From positions 505,001 to 569,000 of the forward strand of contig JAMXIF010000031.1 of assembly GCA_028583685.1 (NCBI GenBank): a DNA stretch of 64,000 nucleotides. The letters run 5' to 3'. Origin of the DNA: Petaurus breviceps papuanus (taxonomy: Eukaryota; Chordata; Mammalia; Diprotodontia; Petauridae). A program made the translations under genes and the position numbers. The notes beneath the pieces are model-generated. The model ran no database searches. It saw nothing but the letters and a program-made list of their open reading frames with translations, and had not been told where the DNA came from. Below, in pieces: positions 1 through 11,200 of the stretch. Each line of letters begins with the position of its first letter. Position 1 is the first letter of the stretch.

Positions 1-240
1 CGGGAGGGAGGGGGAGGGAAAGAAGTCCAAGGAGGGGAGGGGAGCGGTAGGGGGGTTAGAGAGTTAAAGGGAAGGGGCAGGGGGTTAGGGACACGGAGGG
101 GAGGGGAGGGGCAAGCCAGGGGGATGGGGAGGGAGGAGGGGAGCAGGGGGTTAGGAACTGAGGAGGAAGGGAAAGAGGGTTAGGCACTCCAAGGGGAGGG
201 GCAGGGGGTTAGGGATGAGGCGTGAGGGGCACGGAAGACC
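1..240. repeat. G-rich degenerate minisatellite with TTAGG motifs
   Basis: Five G-run plus TTAG(A/G) motifs start at 56, 85, 151, 180 and 209, spaced 29, 66, 29 and 29 bp. This is a decayed ~29-bp tandem repeat made of runs of G and GGGGA. Confidence 0.7.
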
Positions 241-600
241 TAGATGGGGAAGGGAATTATTGGGGGAGAGGTGATAAGAGGACCTAGAATGGGCGATGGT
301 AAGTGGGAGAAAAGGGATGGGGGGGGAGGAGATGGGAGGGGGAGAGAAGAGGGGGAGAAGGGAGGAGGGGAGAAAGGAGGAGGGAAAGAGAAGGGGGAGG
401 GAAGGAGGAGAGCTGGGGAGGAAGGGCATGGGGGACTAGAAGGGAGGGGCGCTAGGGAGCCATTGAGGGAGGAGCCAGGGCAAAAGGTGGAAGGCCCCTA
501 GAGGGGGAGGAGGAGGAGGAGAAGGGGAGGGAGGATCTGTGGGACGGGGAAGGGGATGTGTGAGGGCACTGTTAGGCGCTTGACTGTTCTGGGGAGGGAG
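241..600. repeat. Purine-rich (GGGA)n low-complexity tract
   Basis: Almost pure G/A on this strand. The ORFs across it on both strands encode only Gly/Glu/Arg or Pro/Ser/Leu runs and are not genes. Confidence 0.75.
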
Positions 601-1864
601 ATCGCATGTGTGTGTGTCTGTCCTTCCACAGCGGTGCCTGTCCTTTTGTGTATGTGACTTTGTGTGTATGCTAACTGGTCTATCCTGTCTCCGTCTGGGA
701 GGCTTAGTCTTCCCTTTCTCCCAGCTGGCCCCGCCTGCCCTGGTCAGTGTCCTCTGCCCATTCTGTCACTTCTAGTGCTTCCTCTGGCCGGACCCTCCAC
801 CCGCCTCCGGGCTCAGCCTCCTGCCTCCCCGCCACTCTCAGGTGCCAGAGAGATGGGCAATATCAGCAGGAGCCAGGGTCCCTGGGGGTGGAGTGGAGGG
901 GCGGGCGGACGGATTGACACCTGACCACTTCGGGTAACTGAGGTCTTCTGCACATGCCACCCCCCAGCCTGCCCAGTCCACTCGCTGGTCAGGAAGAGGG
1001 TTGGGGGCGGGGTTCGGGAGTGGAGGAGGGCTGGGTGTGTGTGTGTGTGTGTACTGGGGGGGTGGGACTGGGAGGGCGCTTAGGGGAGGGGACTGGGGGC
1101 GGGGCCCTCTGGCCAGGCAGGAAAGGAGTCTGAGCCCGGAATTGGGGTGTGGGGGCCTGGGCTAACTTTAGAGTAGGGAGGTGAGGGATTATATGGCAAA
1201 CCCCTGGGAAGAAGCTAAAGCTCACCGCCTCTGTGGGACTAGAATGTCCCTCAGCCTGGATCGATGGTGTGGACATTCACGCAGCCTCTTGTCCAGCCGC
1301 AGGGCTGGGTTGGGATCTACCTGTGTTGCAGGTTGCGCAGTCTGCCCCTCTCTCTGCTTTGTGACAAATACCTGAAATGCATTCCTCTAACCTTCTGAGG
1401 GTCTCCTTTCCCTCTCACCCAGCCCACTCCCCAAACTGGGTCTCCCTCCTCTCCGGGAGCCCTACTTCCAGGGTCCCTAGACTACTCTTCCTAGGGATGG
1501 TTAGGGTTCTGGGGGCAAAATTGCACCCCAGTTTTCCGAGCCAGAAAACAGTGATAGGAAAATATGACAGTTCAGAAGTGAATGGGACCAGCAGGACAGG
1601 TGTTTATAGTGGTGCCAGTCACACTCACTTAACTCATACCCTGCCCCCCCCCCCCAGTCCCATGTTTATACCGGTGAAATCAGGGTTATAGGAACATGGT
1701 GGGCAATCTTAAAGAAGTTGTCACATCCAGGCAACCTGAGAGGGGAGGAATGAGCACAGTAAGGGAAGGGTGTGGAAGAGGGAGGAGTAGTCCTCTATTT
1801 TAAGTATCTTGGTGAGGTGGAGCCCACTAAAAGTGGGTGGATTTTACTTATATGTATAATCAGA
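600..1864. other. Upstream flank without recognised gene
   Basis: Apart from a short (GT)n at 1035-1052, the GC boxes and a C run near 1646, I see no coding homology. A distal promoter or non-coding exon could be here but cannot be shown. Confidence 0.4.
1003..1106. promoter_or_regulatory. Two GC boxes in upstream GC-rich segment
   Basis: GGGGGCGGGG at 1003-1012 and again with CC at 1095-1106 are Sp1/KLF-type sites in a locally GC-rich stretch. They may mark a promoter for SSPO (7 kb upstream) or for a divergent neighbour. No TATA box or first exon was identified. Confidence 0.3.
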
Positions 1865-2400
1865 AGAAGCCGGATTATGGGTGCAGTGGATCAAAAGTCA
1901 AAAGGCCTGGCATTGAGCCTCAGCTCCTCTATTAGCTGCTTGACCACCTACAAAGCACTTAAACTCTCTGTAATTTCACTCATTTTTAAAATGGGAACAA
2001 TCACAGAGTGGCACCATGGCCTTTGGGATGAAGGGTCAGCCTTGGCATCAGAAGGACTTGGATTCAAGCCCTGCCTTTTACACATTCTAGCTGTATGACT
2101 GGGCAAGTCACTTAAATTCTCAGCATTGTTGGTTAGTCCTGTCCCACTCTTCTTGACCCCATTTGGGTTTTTTTTGGCAGACTATGAGGCAGTGTGCCTT
2201 TCTCTCTCCACCTTATTTTACAGATGAGGAAACTGAGGCAAACAAGGTTAAGGGACTTGCCCAGAGTCACACTGCTAGGAAGTGTCTGAGGCCAGATTTG
2301 AACTCAGGAAGATGAGTCTTCCTGACTCCAGGTCCAGTACTCTATCTACTGTACCACCTAGCTGCCCCAAGTTCTCAGTGCTTCCAGGTAATTTCCATGA
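1865..2400 (+). repeat. Two MIR-type SINEs, one split by a younger SINE
   Basis: Forward MIR-like copies lie at about 1865-2004 and 2005-2113. The second resumes at about 2384 after an inserted marsupial SINE. Confidence 0.65.
2129..2368 (-). mobile_element. Marsupial CORE-SINE inserted in a MIR
   Basis: A reverse-oriented copy ends ccacctagctgcccc and is flanked by imperfect direct repeats, aaattctcagcattg (2114-2128) and aagttctcagtgctt (2369-2383). Confidence 0.75.
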
Positions 2401-2489
2401 CTAAAATTTGCAGATAAGTTTCTGATCAGCATTGGCAAAAGGAGTTTCCACACTGAGATACCAATGAATCAGTCAATCAACATGAATTG

Positions 2490-3060
2490 ATTAATCTATT
2501 GTGGGTCAGGTCTTATGCTAAGCTGAGGAGACAAGGTAAAAATGAAACAGCCCCTGCCCTCAAGGAGCTTACATTCTATGGAGGGACCAGATAACATATA
2601 CATATGCAAACATATACAGATGATATGCAAAATGAATGCTATATAGTACACTAGCAATGGGAGGAGAGTAGATCATCACTCTTCTTGTAGAATATGGAAA
2701 TTGAGCTGAAGCCTGAAGAAAACTAGGAAAGGGGGAGCATTCTGGGCATGGAGGACAGCCAGGGCCAAAGCACAGAGATAGTTGGCAAGAAGGAGCCTTG
2801 AGGATGTGCAACAAGTGGTCCAGTATGGCTAGACCACAGAGTATAGGGGGAGGGGGGAAGAAGGACTGATATGGAAGAAGACTGGAAAGACAGAAAGCAG
2901 GCCAGAAATGAAAGGCTTTCAGTGCCAAAGGAGTTTATATTTTAGAGGGACTAGGCTGCCACCAAAGGTTATTGAGTAGGAAGGTGACTTGGTCAAACCT
3001 ATCCTTTAGGAAAATCACTTTGGCAGCTGTGTATAGGGATGATCTGGTTAAAAAAAAAAC
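2490..3060 (+). repeat. Ancient dispersed repeat, family unassigned, copy 1
   Basis: It contains ctcaaggagcttacattcta and, near 3010, aaaatcactttggcagctgt. The same block recurs in SSPO introns, always on this strand. Confidence 0.55.
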
Positions 3061-3239
3061 CCAGTTCACAAAGTTAGAACCACAAGGGACTCCTGTAAAG
3101 GCCATCTGTTCTAATTGCTTGTATTGTAATGTAATACCAAGGAAAGGCAACTTCCCAAGGTTCAGAATACCAGCATAGGTGCTCTCCATTTTATTCAGTG
3201 ACAAATTAAGAACAGAGAAGGTCAAAACATGACATCATT

Positions 3240-4330
3240 CAAAATACAGCATTTACTAAGTGTGATTAAATAATCTCCAAGTACTACCCCACCCCAGGAC
3301 CTTCCATTCATTCAATCAATTACAAAGTCCCCGTTCTAAATACTACTCCACCCCTAGGCTGTACCTTCATTTAGTCCATCACAAAGCCCCTCTTCTCAAA
3401 TGGAGATTAGTTTCCAATCTAAGTAAAGTACATTCATTTGTTCAACCATAGAACACAAAAAGGTCAAAAGTTCCCCACCCCTGGATCACAATTGAATCTA
3501 CCCCAGAGTTACATCAAGTTTAAGCACAGCACTTAATACCCAAATGGAGGTCTTTTCTTCATCTTGACACAAGGCAAGTTCTCAGCAATCTTAGTTCCTG
3601 GGGAGACAAGGCTTAGCAAGGCCACAAGATACATTGCCAGTCTCTTCATTAATTCATCCTCTGTCTGCAGAACAGTCCTAGAACCCCTGAAAACATTAGC
3701 AAAACCCTCTCCCGGGATTTCTGTAAACATACAACAAGAAAATCCTTCTTTAGGGCTTCTGAACCAACAGAAAGGTTCCCAGACCCCTGCAACAACAGCA
3801 CTGTCCTTCACCAGTGGACAGTATTCACTCTCTGTCTGCAGAACAGTCTCAGTAGCTCTGAACCAACAGAAAGGTTCCCAGACCCCTGCAACAACAGCAC
3901 TGTCCTTCACCAGGGGACAGTATTCACTCTCTGTCTGCAGGACAGTCTCAGGAGCTCTTAGCCAACAGCCAGGTTCCAGAACTTCTTCAACAGGACTGTC
4001 TTTCACCAGTGGACAAATCTGGCAAAACAACATCAAAACAGACAGACAAAGTACTAGCAAAACAGCCATGTCTCCTCAGTCCTTGGCAGCTCAGGGGACA
4101 GGTCTCAAAAGTCCAGGGCAATTCAAAGTGGCCCTCAGCAATCCTCTTAGTCTCTCTCTCTGCCTCCAGGGGGGTGCTGCTTCCAAAAAGTTCTTCTGCC
4201 TCTCTCTTGTCTCTCCAAATCTAAGTCACCAGCTCCTCCCAGTTCGTGTCTCTCTTTTCAAGTCAACAAGTCCATCCCACAGGTGGGATTAACAAGCTCT
4301 GGGTTTTAACACAATCAATTTGAAAACCAA
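3240..4330. repeat. Unclassified repeat-like block with 99-bp minisatellite
   Basis: Within it, 3757-4015 holds nearly three copies of a 99-bp unit (anchor ccaacag at 3764, 3863, 3962). The first two units are almost identical. The unit length is divisible by three, so long ORFs run on both strands. No known protein domain is visible. Confidence 0.65.
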
Positions 4331-4369
4331 GCCAATACAGGGGAATCTTTATATTCCATTACTATCACA

Positions 4370-4515
4370 TCGCATCATCATACAAATGAGAATTCTAAGG
4401 TGAAGTGACTTGCTCAGGGGGTCACACAGTAAGTAAGTGGCAGAGCTTTGACTCATGTCTAGGTTTTTTGATTCAAAGTCTGTTTTGGTTACTGTATGTC
4501 TGGCCCACCACATTC
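4370..4515 (-). repeat. MIR fragment
   Basis: The core gtgacttgctcaggg and trailing gtcacacagtaagtaag are diagnostic of an inverted MIR. Confidence 0.6.
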
Positions 4516-4564
4516 CCACCATCCCACCCGATGGCCCCCATAGGAACATTGTAAGGAACGTACT

Positions 4565-5815
4565 TTGTCTCTGCTACTGAAATACCTCTCCACAATCCCT
4601 TTCTGTCTCCTACTTTTCACTCACTTGGTCAACATCATGCCCTCTTCACCTTTCATGTGGACTTTTATAATAGCTCCTGGACTGATTTCCCTCCCTCTTT
4701 TCTCTGATCCATCTTTTTATACAGCAGCTGAAATAAGCTTCCTAGTGCCTATATCTGAGCAGGCCCATCCCTCTACTTAAAAAACTTAAGTGCATGAAAG
4801 GGGAAGGGAATACTTATTCACTGCCCACTATATGCCATGCATGGTGGTAAGCACTTTACAAATTTATCTCATTTGATAATGAAGACAAATTCCTTAACCT
4901 GTCAGTCAAGACCCAGCACAATATGGCCCCAACCTAAGGCAGAATAGTACAATGGAAACTCAGGGGATCAAAGGCCATGAGTGTTTGAATCAGTTCTGCC
5001 ATTTACTGTCTGTGTGATCATGGTCAAGTCCTTGCAGACCTCTGTTCTCTCATATTTAAAATGAAAGAATTGAACTAAATGACCTTCAGGTCTTTTCCAA
5101 CTTTAATTCTAAGACCTGATGATCCATATGTTTTTCTAGTCACATTTCACACTACTCAGCTTTGTGCCCTCAGTTTCCCAGTCCAAACTAACTCTTCTTC
5201 CAATTTGCTTGGGCCCATACAGGTCGAAACTTACCTGAAATGTGTTTCCTCCCAGCATCCATGGATTGAAATCCCTTCCTCCAAAACTCAGCTGCTGGCA
5301 GGCTTTCCCTCAAGGAAAGTGACGTCTCTCTCCTCAGATTTCTTAGAAGAAAGCAGCGAAGGAAATAAGCATTTATTAGATGCCTATGTTCCAGGTCCTG
5401 TGCTAAGCACTTTGAAAACATGATCTCATTTGATCCTCACAACAACCCTGGGAGATAGGTGCTATGATGATCATTTTGTAGTTAAGGAAACTGAGGCAGA
5501 CAGAGGTGATTTGCTGAAGGTCACACAGCTAGAGAGTGACTGAGGCTGGATCTGAACTCAGGTCTTCCTGACTCCAGGCCTGGGGCTCTGTCTGCAACAC
5601 CGAGATGCCTCAGAGCACTTCCTCTGGAGCTCTCCTTTGTACTGATCCCATTTTGTTGTTCATATTTATTCATTTATTCATGTTCATTTCTTATCCCTGC
5701 TAATAAACTATAAGCCTCTTGAAGGCAAAGCTTTCCACCATTGTATCCCCAACTCCCAGCACAGTGCCTGGCTCAAAATAGGTGTTAAAGAAATGTTTAC
5801 TGAATTGAAGTGAAT
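4565..5815 (+). repeat. L2 LINE 3' region carrying two SINE insertions
   Basis: L2-like text (ttatacagcagctgaaataa; cacaatatggccccaacc; tatccccaactcccagcaca) reads in order across 1.25 kb. MIR copies interrupt it at about 4941-5125 (+) and 5350-5610 (-). Confidence 0.65.
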
Positions 5816-5887
5816 AGTTGAATTGGAGCCATGACTTTGGTGGACTCCAATGCATATGAGGGAGAGACTGGGGGGGTGTATTACTGG

Positions 5888-5890
<3 letters not shown>

Positions 5891-5961
<71 letters not shown>

Positions 5962-6170
5962 GAGAGAAACAGAGAGACAGAGACAGACAGATAGATATAG
6001 AAACAGAAGGAGAGAGAGATACAAACAGGCAGACCAGAACAGTAGCGGGGGAGAGAAAGGGGAGAAGGAGGAAGGGATAGAAAAATGGATACAGAGGGAC
6101 AGAGGCAGAGACAGAAATATAGAAAACAGACAGGCAGACCAGAGACCAGTACAGTGTGTGTGTGTTGAGC
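5891..6170. repeat. (TG)n(AG)n microsatellite and GA-rich tail
   Basis: About 15 TG units are followed by about 18 AG units, then degenerate GA/CAGA. Several overlapping ORFs here are low-complexity artefacts. Confidence 0.95.
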
Positions 6171-6223
6171 CCAATACAGTGGTTCAAGATAATAAAGAAC
6201 CCCCCCCCCCAATTTTGTAAACT

Positions 6224-6330
6224 AAATGAAGAAAATAAGATGCAGAAAGTTTCAGTGACTTCCAAGATCACACGCAGTAGTTACTAGAAGTAGCAGAATT
6301 GAGGTTGAAGCCGAGGTCCTGTCTTTCTTT
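6224..6330 (-). repeat. MIR fragment
   Basis: Inverted MIR-like text (gtttcagtgacttccaagatcac) without clear ends. Confidence 0.45.
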
Positions 6331-7590
6331 TCTTTACTGCAAGCTACAATACCCAGCTACACCTTTGACTAGAGAATGGAGGGGAGACAGATTCTGGGAA
6401 TGTGTACATGAGTGAATCTATGAGAGAAAGAGAAACAGAGAGGGACAGTGAGACAGAGAGAGACATACACATAAAGAAAGAGATACACACACACAGTCTA
6501 TCTGTGCCTAATTAGGAGTGTGTGTGAGTAACTATGAATATGTGTTTTTGTGGCCTTGTCCTGTGTTGTCCTTAGGGCATCCTGTGGACTGTATGCAGTC
6601 TGGCAGTGGGCCCTAAGAAGACCAAGAACCAACCCTTGGATTAGTCTTTAGGGATGGGATGCTGGTTTCATTCCCCTCCCTTTGCCCCTCTTCCCTCTTT
6701 CCTCAAGCCCCAGAACCAGCCTGGCCACTGGCCTGGCTCTGCTCCATTCAGGCCTCCTTGTTACTGGGCAGGAAAATTGTGGAGAATTCTTGGGTTGCTG
6801 CCTCAGACTTTGGAGGAGGGGAGGGGAGAGGCCAGAGGTTGAGTTTTAAGTCCAAGGCCACCTTCTGGCCTTTGGCATCTGTGAGTGGGTGGCTGGTAAC
6901 CAGGATGAAGCCAGGATTGACTTCTTAGTTCTTTCTCCTTCCCAACCCGGATCTTTGGATTATCCCATCCGGCTCATCTCAGCTGGACCCAGGATGTTTC
7001 TCTGGACCAGGAGGCCCTTCTCAATAGAGCCCCTTTCTCTCTGGCCCCCAGTTGTCCCTCCCCTCCTTCAATGTTCATACTTTTCTTGACCTAGTGCTTA
7101 TAGTAAATTCCTCAGAAATGTCTCTCTGAGAGAGAACCTTATAGCAGAGAGGCACAGACCATCTCAGGGACACCTGGAGAAAGAAACACACCATAAACAC
7201 ACATACACACCTATGCACGTGTGCACAGTCAGATATGTGGGAGCACATTTGGTCTCCCATTCAATTTCTCTCTCTCCCTCCTCCATACCCACATGCTAGC
7301 ACACAGACAGTAATTCTCTTTTTTTGGGGTCTGGACAGAAGAATTTACTGAGAATATGGGGAGAACTACATGGGGTGGGGAAGATGGCCTAAATACATAC
7401 TATTTAAAAAAAGGAAAAATAACAAATTTCAAAGAAACCTCTTTATTAAAACTGCCTAGCCCAGCAACATTAAAAACAACCAGAACCTCAGCATGGTCTT
7501 TTTTTTTATTAGAAAAATACAATAGTATGGACTTCATACTGTTGGGATGTCTATGTGTTTATGTGGTCATAATGCATATTTTGCAGATTC
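6331..7590. other. Upstream flank, nothing recognised
   Basis: No coding homology, SINE core or promoter motif that I can defend; short CA and GA runs only (6420-6500, 7190-7225). Confidence 0.4.
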
Positions 7591-7605
7591 TCTTTCTCTT
7601 CCTCT

Positions 7606-7681
<76 letters not shown>

Positions 7682-7716
7682 TACACACACACATACACAC
7701 ACACACACACACACAG
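7591..7716. repeat. (TC)n(AC)n microsatellite
   Basis: A long TC run (about 7610-7680) is joined to an AC run. It lies about 430 bp upstream of the SSPO start codon. Confidence 0.95.
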
Positions 7717-8103
7717 AGGCACACACTGGGAGGTAGAAAAACAGATGGGAGAGACAGTTTCCAGGATGAATTGTCAGTTGCTGGCCTCTGGTGGTATCCA
7801 GGGGTCAGGTCCAATCTGGGACGACTCAGATGTTGCACAGGAGGTGTGGCTGAGATGAATAAAGGCCTCCTTAGACCTAAGGGCTCCAACACGTTCTGAC
7901 CAACCTGGAAAGGAATACTGGTGAGTGATGTGGAGGACAGGACAGGTTAAGAAGGATTGCCTCATAGGCAGACAGACAGAGAGGCAGACATATCAGGGTA
8001 GGTGGTGGGTAGTGGTCCTGAGAATAGAGGGTAAAGGTTCATTTTTGAATCTGCTCAACTATCCAAAAGTACTCAAGGTCTCAGCTCCTATTTCCCTCCA
8101 CAA

Positions 8104-8147
8104 CCCTCCACTGTATTTTGCAGGTGGTCTCAGGAAGAGCAGGTATC
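8104..8147 (+). promoter_or_regulatory. SSPO: Possible 5' UTR splice acceptor before the ATG
   Basis: A pyrimidine-rich stretch ends in ttttgcag at 8123, 24 nt before the start codon. This looks like a 3' splice site, which would put the promoter and a non-coding first exon further upstream. Sequence pattern only. Confidence 0.4.
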
Positions 8148-8200
8148 ATGCTGCTCCCAGCCCTGCTCTGCTTCTGGGCAATTTGGACCTGGGCTGATGG
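8148..8200 (+). CDS. SSPO: SSPO exon 1: start codon and signal peptide
   Basis: Residues 1-18. The start is [18 protein letters not shown], a short hydrophobic secretion signal ending in Ala-Asp-Gly before the mature protein. An A lies at -3 of the ATG, and no other in-frame ATG leads into this signal. The donor is gtaagat; the exon ends in phase 2. The protein enters the secretory pathway. Confidence 0.93.
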
Positions 8201-11200
8201 GTAAGATTCTTGCTCCCAGGATCTCCCAGGATCTGGGCCCTAGTCTGCAAGGCTTAAAGTTAGCCCCTCCCTTCCATATCCCCTTTCACCCTGCCCTCCT
8301 ACCCCCCATGTAGGATGGGGCTATGGTTTGCAAAGTTAGAACAGGAAATGCCAGGTCCCTATAAACTCCAGAGAAAATTTCTGCCTGCTGGCTCAGTTCC
8401 TTGACATCTCCTTGGCTGTGGTCCCATGATTCCTTAGACAACCAGATTCCTTTCTTTTGCCCCTGGCCTTTGTCACACCTTCTGTAGCCCTGTTTCCCCT
8501 AATTTGATATCCCTTCTAAGGTGATAGAGGAAGATCATGGGGGAAATCCTTGGGAAAGTTCAACTGGGGGCCCTGTGGTACCAACTGCTCCTCTCCTATT
8601 TCTGGGGCAGGCGGTGGTGCCAGCAAACAGAGACTGTCCAGGTAGAGGAAGTCGTGACCCCTCGGCAGGAAGAGCTGGTGCCCTGCAGCAGTCTCTACCA
8701 TTATATTCACCGGGGCTGGCAGCTGGACCTGGCCCGGAGTAGAACCACAAGCTCCCCATCCCCTGCTCTCTGCCCAATCTACAAGTGAGAAGAAGAAGGG
8801 GGAAAACTGGGCATAGACAATGGGGACTGAGAGGGGATGACAGGTGTGGGTCCTAGAAAGGGAGCTCAGGGGAGGAGAAAAGAAGTGAGGGGGTGAGCAT
8901 GGGGGTAGTATGGCTGAGATAGAGAAGAATAAAAGGGTTCAAGTGGCATGGATGAGAGAAGAGACAGAGAGACGGGGGTGGGGGGGGGAAGAGAAAGAGA
9001 GAGAGAGAGAGACAGAGACACAGAGAGAGACCTGAGGTCATGGTGGGGGGGAGAGACAGAGACAGAGAGAGAGAGAGTGATGGGGTAGAGAGAAAAACAG
9101 AGAAGAAAGGAGAGAGACAGAGATAGAGGCAGAGACCTCGGGGGTGGCAGCAGGGGAGGGGGGAGGGAGAGAGAGACACAGAGACAGAGAGAGAGACAGA
9201 GAGACAGAGAGAGTATCTTTCTTGAGTACTGTCCTTCATCAACCTCAAACTTTCCTTTTCCTTTCTATGTACCGTATGTACAACTAGGTGGTAGAGGGTG
9301 TCTGAGGTTGAGAGATATGGGCATACAATTGGTATGACTAGGGAATAGTGTATGGGACAGATTGAAAGGAGAGGAAAGTTCTGGATATATTGAGAGGGAC
9401 CCACTCCCAAGAAGCACTTCAATTTCTAGCTCCATTTCTATGACATTATGGGCCCTCATTCCCCATGGGCTTGAGGAAGATGAGATGCTGCATTAACCCT
9501 CCTGATTCTATGTTCCAGGCCACCTGATATCCGACCGGTAGCCTGGAACCGGACTGTGAGGGCCTGTTGCCCAGGCTGGAGAGGTCCTCACTGCACCCTA
9601 GGTAAGGCTGCCCTGCCTCTGCTAGAAGATACAGAGAATACAAGAGAGCCCACATAAGAAAGATGTATCAGGAGAGATGGGTTCAAGACTAGAATTGGGG
9701 TGTTAGGTTGTGTCATAGTGGTTGTAGGGAGAATAGGCAGATGGAGATAGACATTTACGAAAGTTGGCTGGCCAGATACAAGCCAAACACTGCCTCCCAA
9801 GCCCCACCCCCTGCCCAATTGTTCCTTCCCCATATATTCTCCCTTTTGGCCACACTTTCCTTTGCAGGTACTGGCACCAAGCCTCACTGTTTTGCCACAT
9901 GGCAGTGCCAAGTGGGGCCAGATTTGTTGAATGCCTCAGCAGGCAGCTTGGAGGAATGTTGTGCCCGTCCCTGGGGGCGCAGCTGGTGGAATGACAGTTT
10001 GGAACTTTGCTTTAGTTGTTCTTCCTGGCCTCTGACAGGTGAGTATGCTCCCAATACATATACTCTGGTATGGGCAAGCTTATGAAGCCTCAAGTTTTCC
10101 CCAGAATCAATGTCCAGTCCTTGTGTGCCAACCCTACCACTGTCCCTCCACCTCTGCTCTCTTAACTATAGAAGGCACACTCCCACATTTTCTACCCTCC
10201 TGCCCCATGAGGTAACCTAGGCTTAAGCACTCTGCTCTCCTCCCCCATGCCTTTGCTCTCTGCCCTCCCACCCCTTTGCTCAAGGTGGATGATCTTCTCC
10301 AGGCAATCATCTGTCCCCAGCCCTCTTACAGCCCTTGCCTGGGGCAGTGGGGCATCTCCGGAGCCAGCACCAGGGCCTCTCAGCCACCTGTATGACTTGG
10401 TCAGGCTTCCACTACCGGACCTTTGACAGGCGTCACTACCACTTCCTGGGCCGATGCACCTACCTACTTGCGGGTGATACTGATGCCGCTTGGGCTGTTT
10501 ACCTCATTCCTGGAAGGCATTGCCCTCACCCTGAAAACTGCCAGCCGGTAAGGGTCCAGGAACTGGATCAAGGCTAGAGAGAGGCAAAACTAGGGGTGGG
10601 ACAGGACACAGTTGGAAGTGATGCCTATCAACCACTGTCATCACTCACTTTCCCTCTTAATTATTAAAGAAAATGGCTTTTCACCCGATCTCATCTTCCT
10701 TGGGGGCAGCTAGCTGGCACGGTGGATAGCTCCAGACAGGAGTTAGAAAGACCTTTGTTCAAACCCAGCCTCAGATTCATATTATTGATGTCTGCCTCTC
10801 TGTCTGCCTCAGTTTGCTCATCTGTAAATTGGGAATAATAATAGCACCTGCCTCCCAGGGTTATTGTGAGGAACAAATGAGGTTTTTGTAAAGTCCTTGA
10901 CACAGTGCCTTATATAAATGCTATTATTATTATTACTTACTGTTGAATGAATGATTCTCTACTCCTCCTCTCCTTTTGCTCCCAGACTGTCCAGGTTCTG
11001 ATGGGACAGGATGAAGTACTGATCTGGGGCTCCAGTGTTTCAGTGAATGGAGCGCTGGTGCAGGAGGGGCAGCCCCTACTACAGCATGGTGAGTCCCTCC
11101 CTGGGGGAAGAAGCGATGTGAGCTCTCTAGTGAAGAGCCCTCATCTGTCCAGCTAAAGATTGGGCATCTCCTGGGGACCTGAGGGACCCTACAGCCTGGA

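Noticed and set aside
1772-2098. 108-codon ORF upstream
   Set aside because: It lies across two MIR copies and has no homology.
3533-4292. Overlapping ORFs of 242 (+) and 178 (-) codons as a repetitive protein gene
   Set aside because: They follow from a 99-bp tandem repeat, lack any domain or start context, and are open equally on both strands.
3240-4330. Block as a retroviral LTR or fossil virus
   Set aside because: No paired terminal repeats, primer-binding site or viral protein similarity could be shown.
5700-6271. ORFs of up to 187 codons on both strands
   Set aside because: They are translations of (TG)n and (GA)n microsatellites.
8853-9422. 189-codon minus-strand ORF in intron 2
   Set aside because: Leu/Ser/Pro low complexity from a GA tract, inside the SSPO gene.
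10321-10547. Shorter exon 5 starting at the second acceptor (10320)
   Set aside because: It is in frame, but the longer form retains residues that align with other mammals. Alternative use remains possible.
10702-10790. tRNA gene from tRNA-like SINE heads (here and in other copies)
   Set aside because: These are SINE promoter heads and lack a cloverleaf with a usable anticodon arm.
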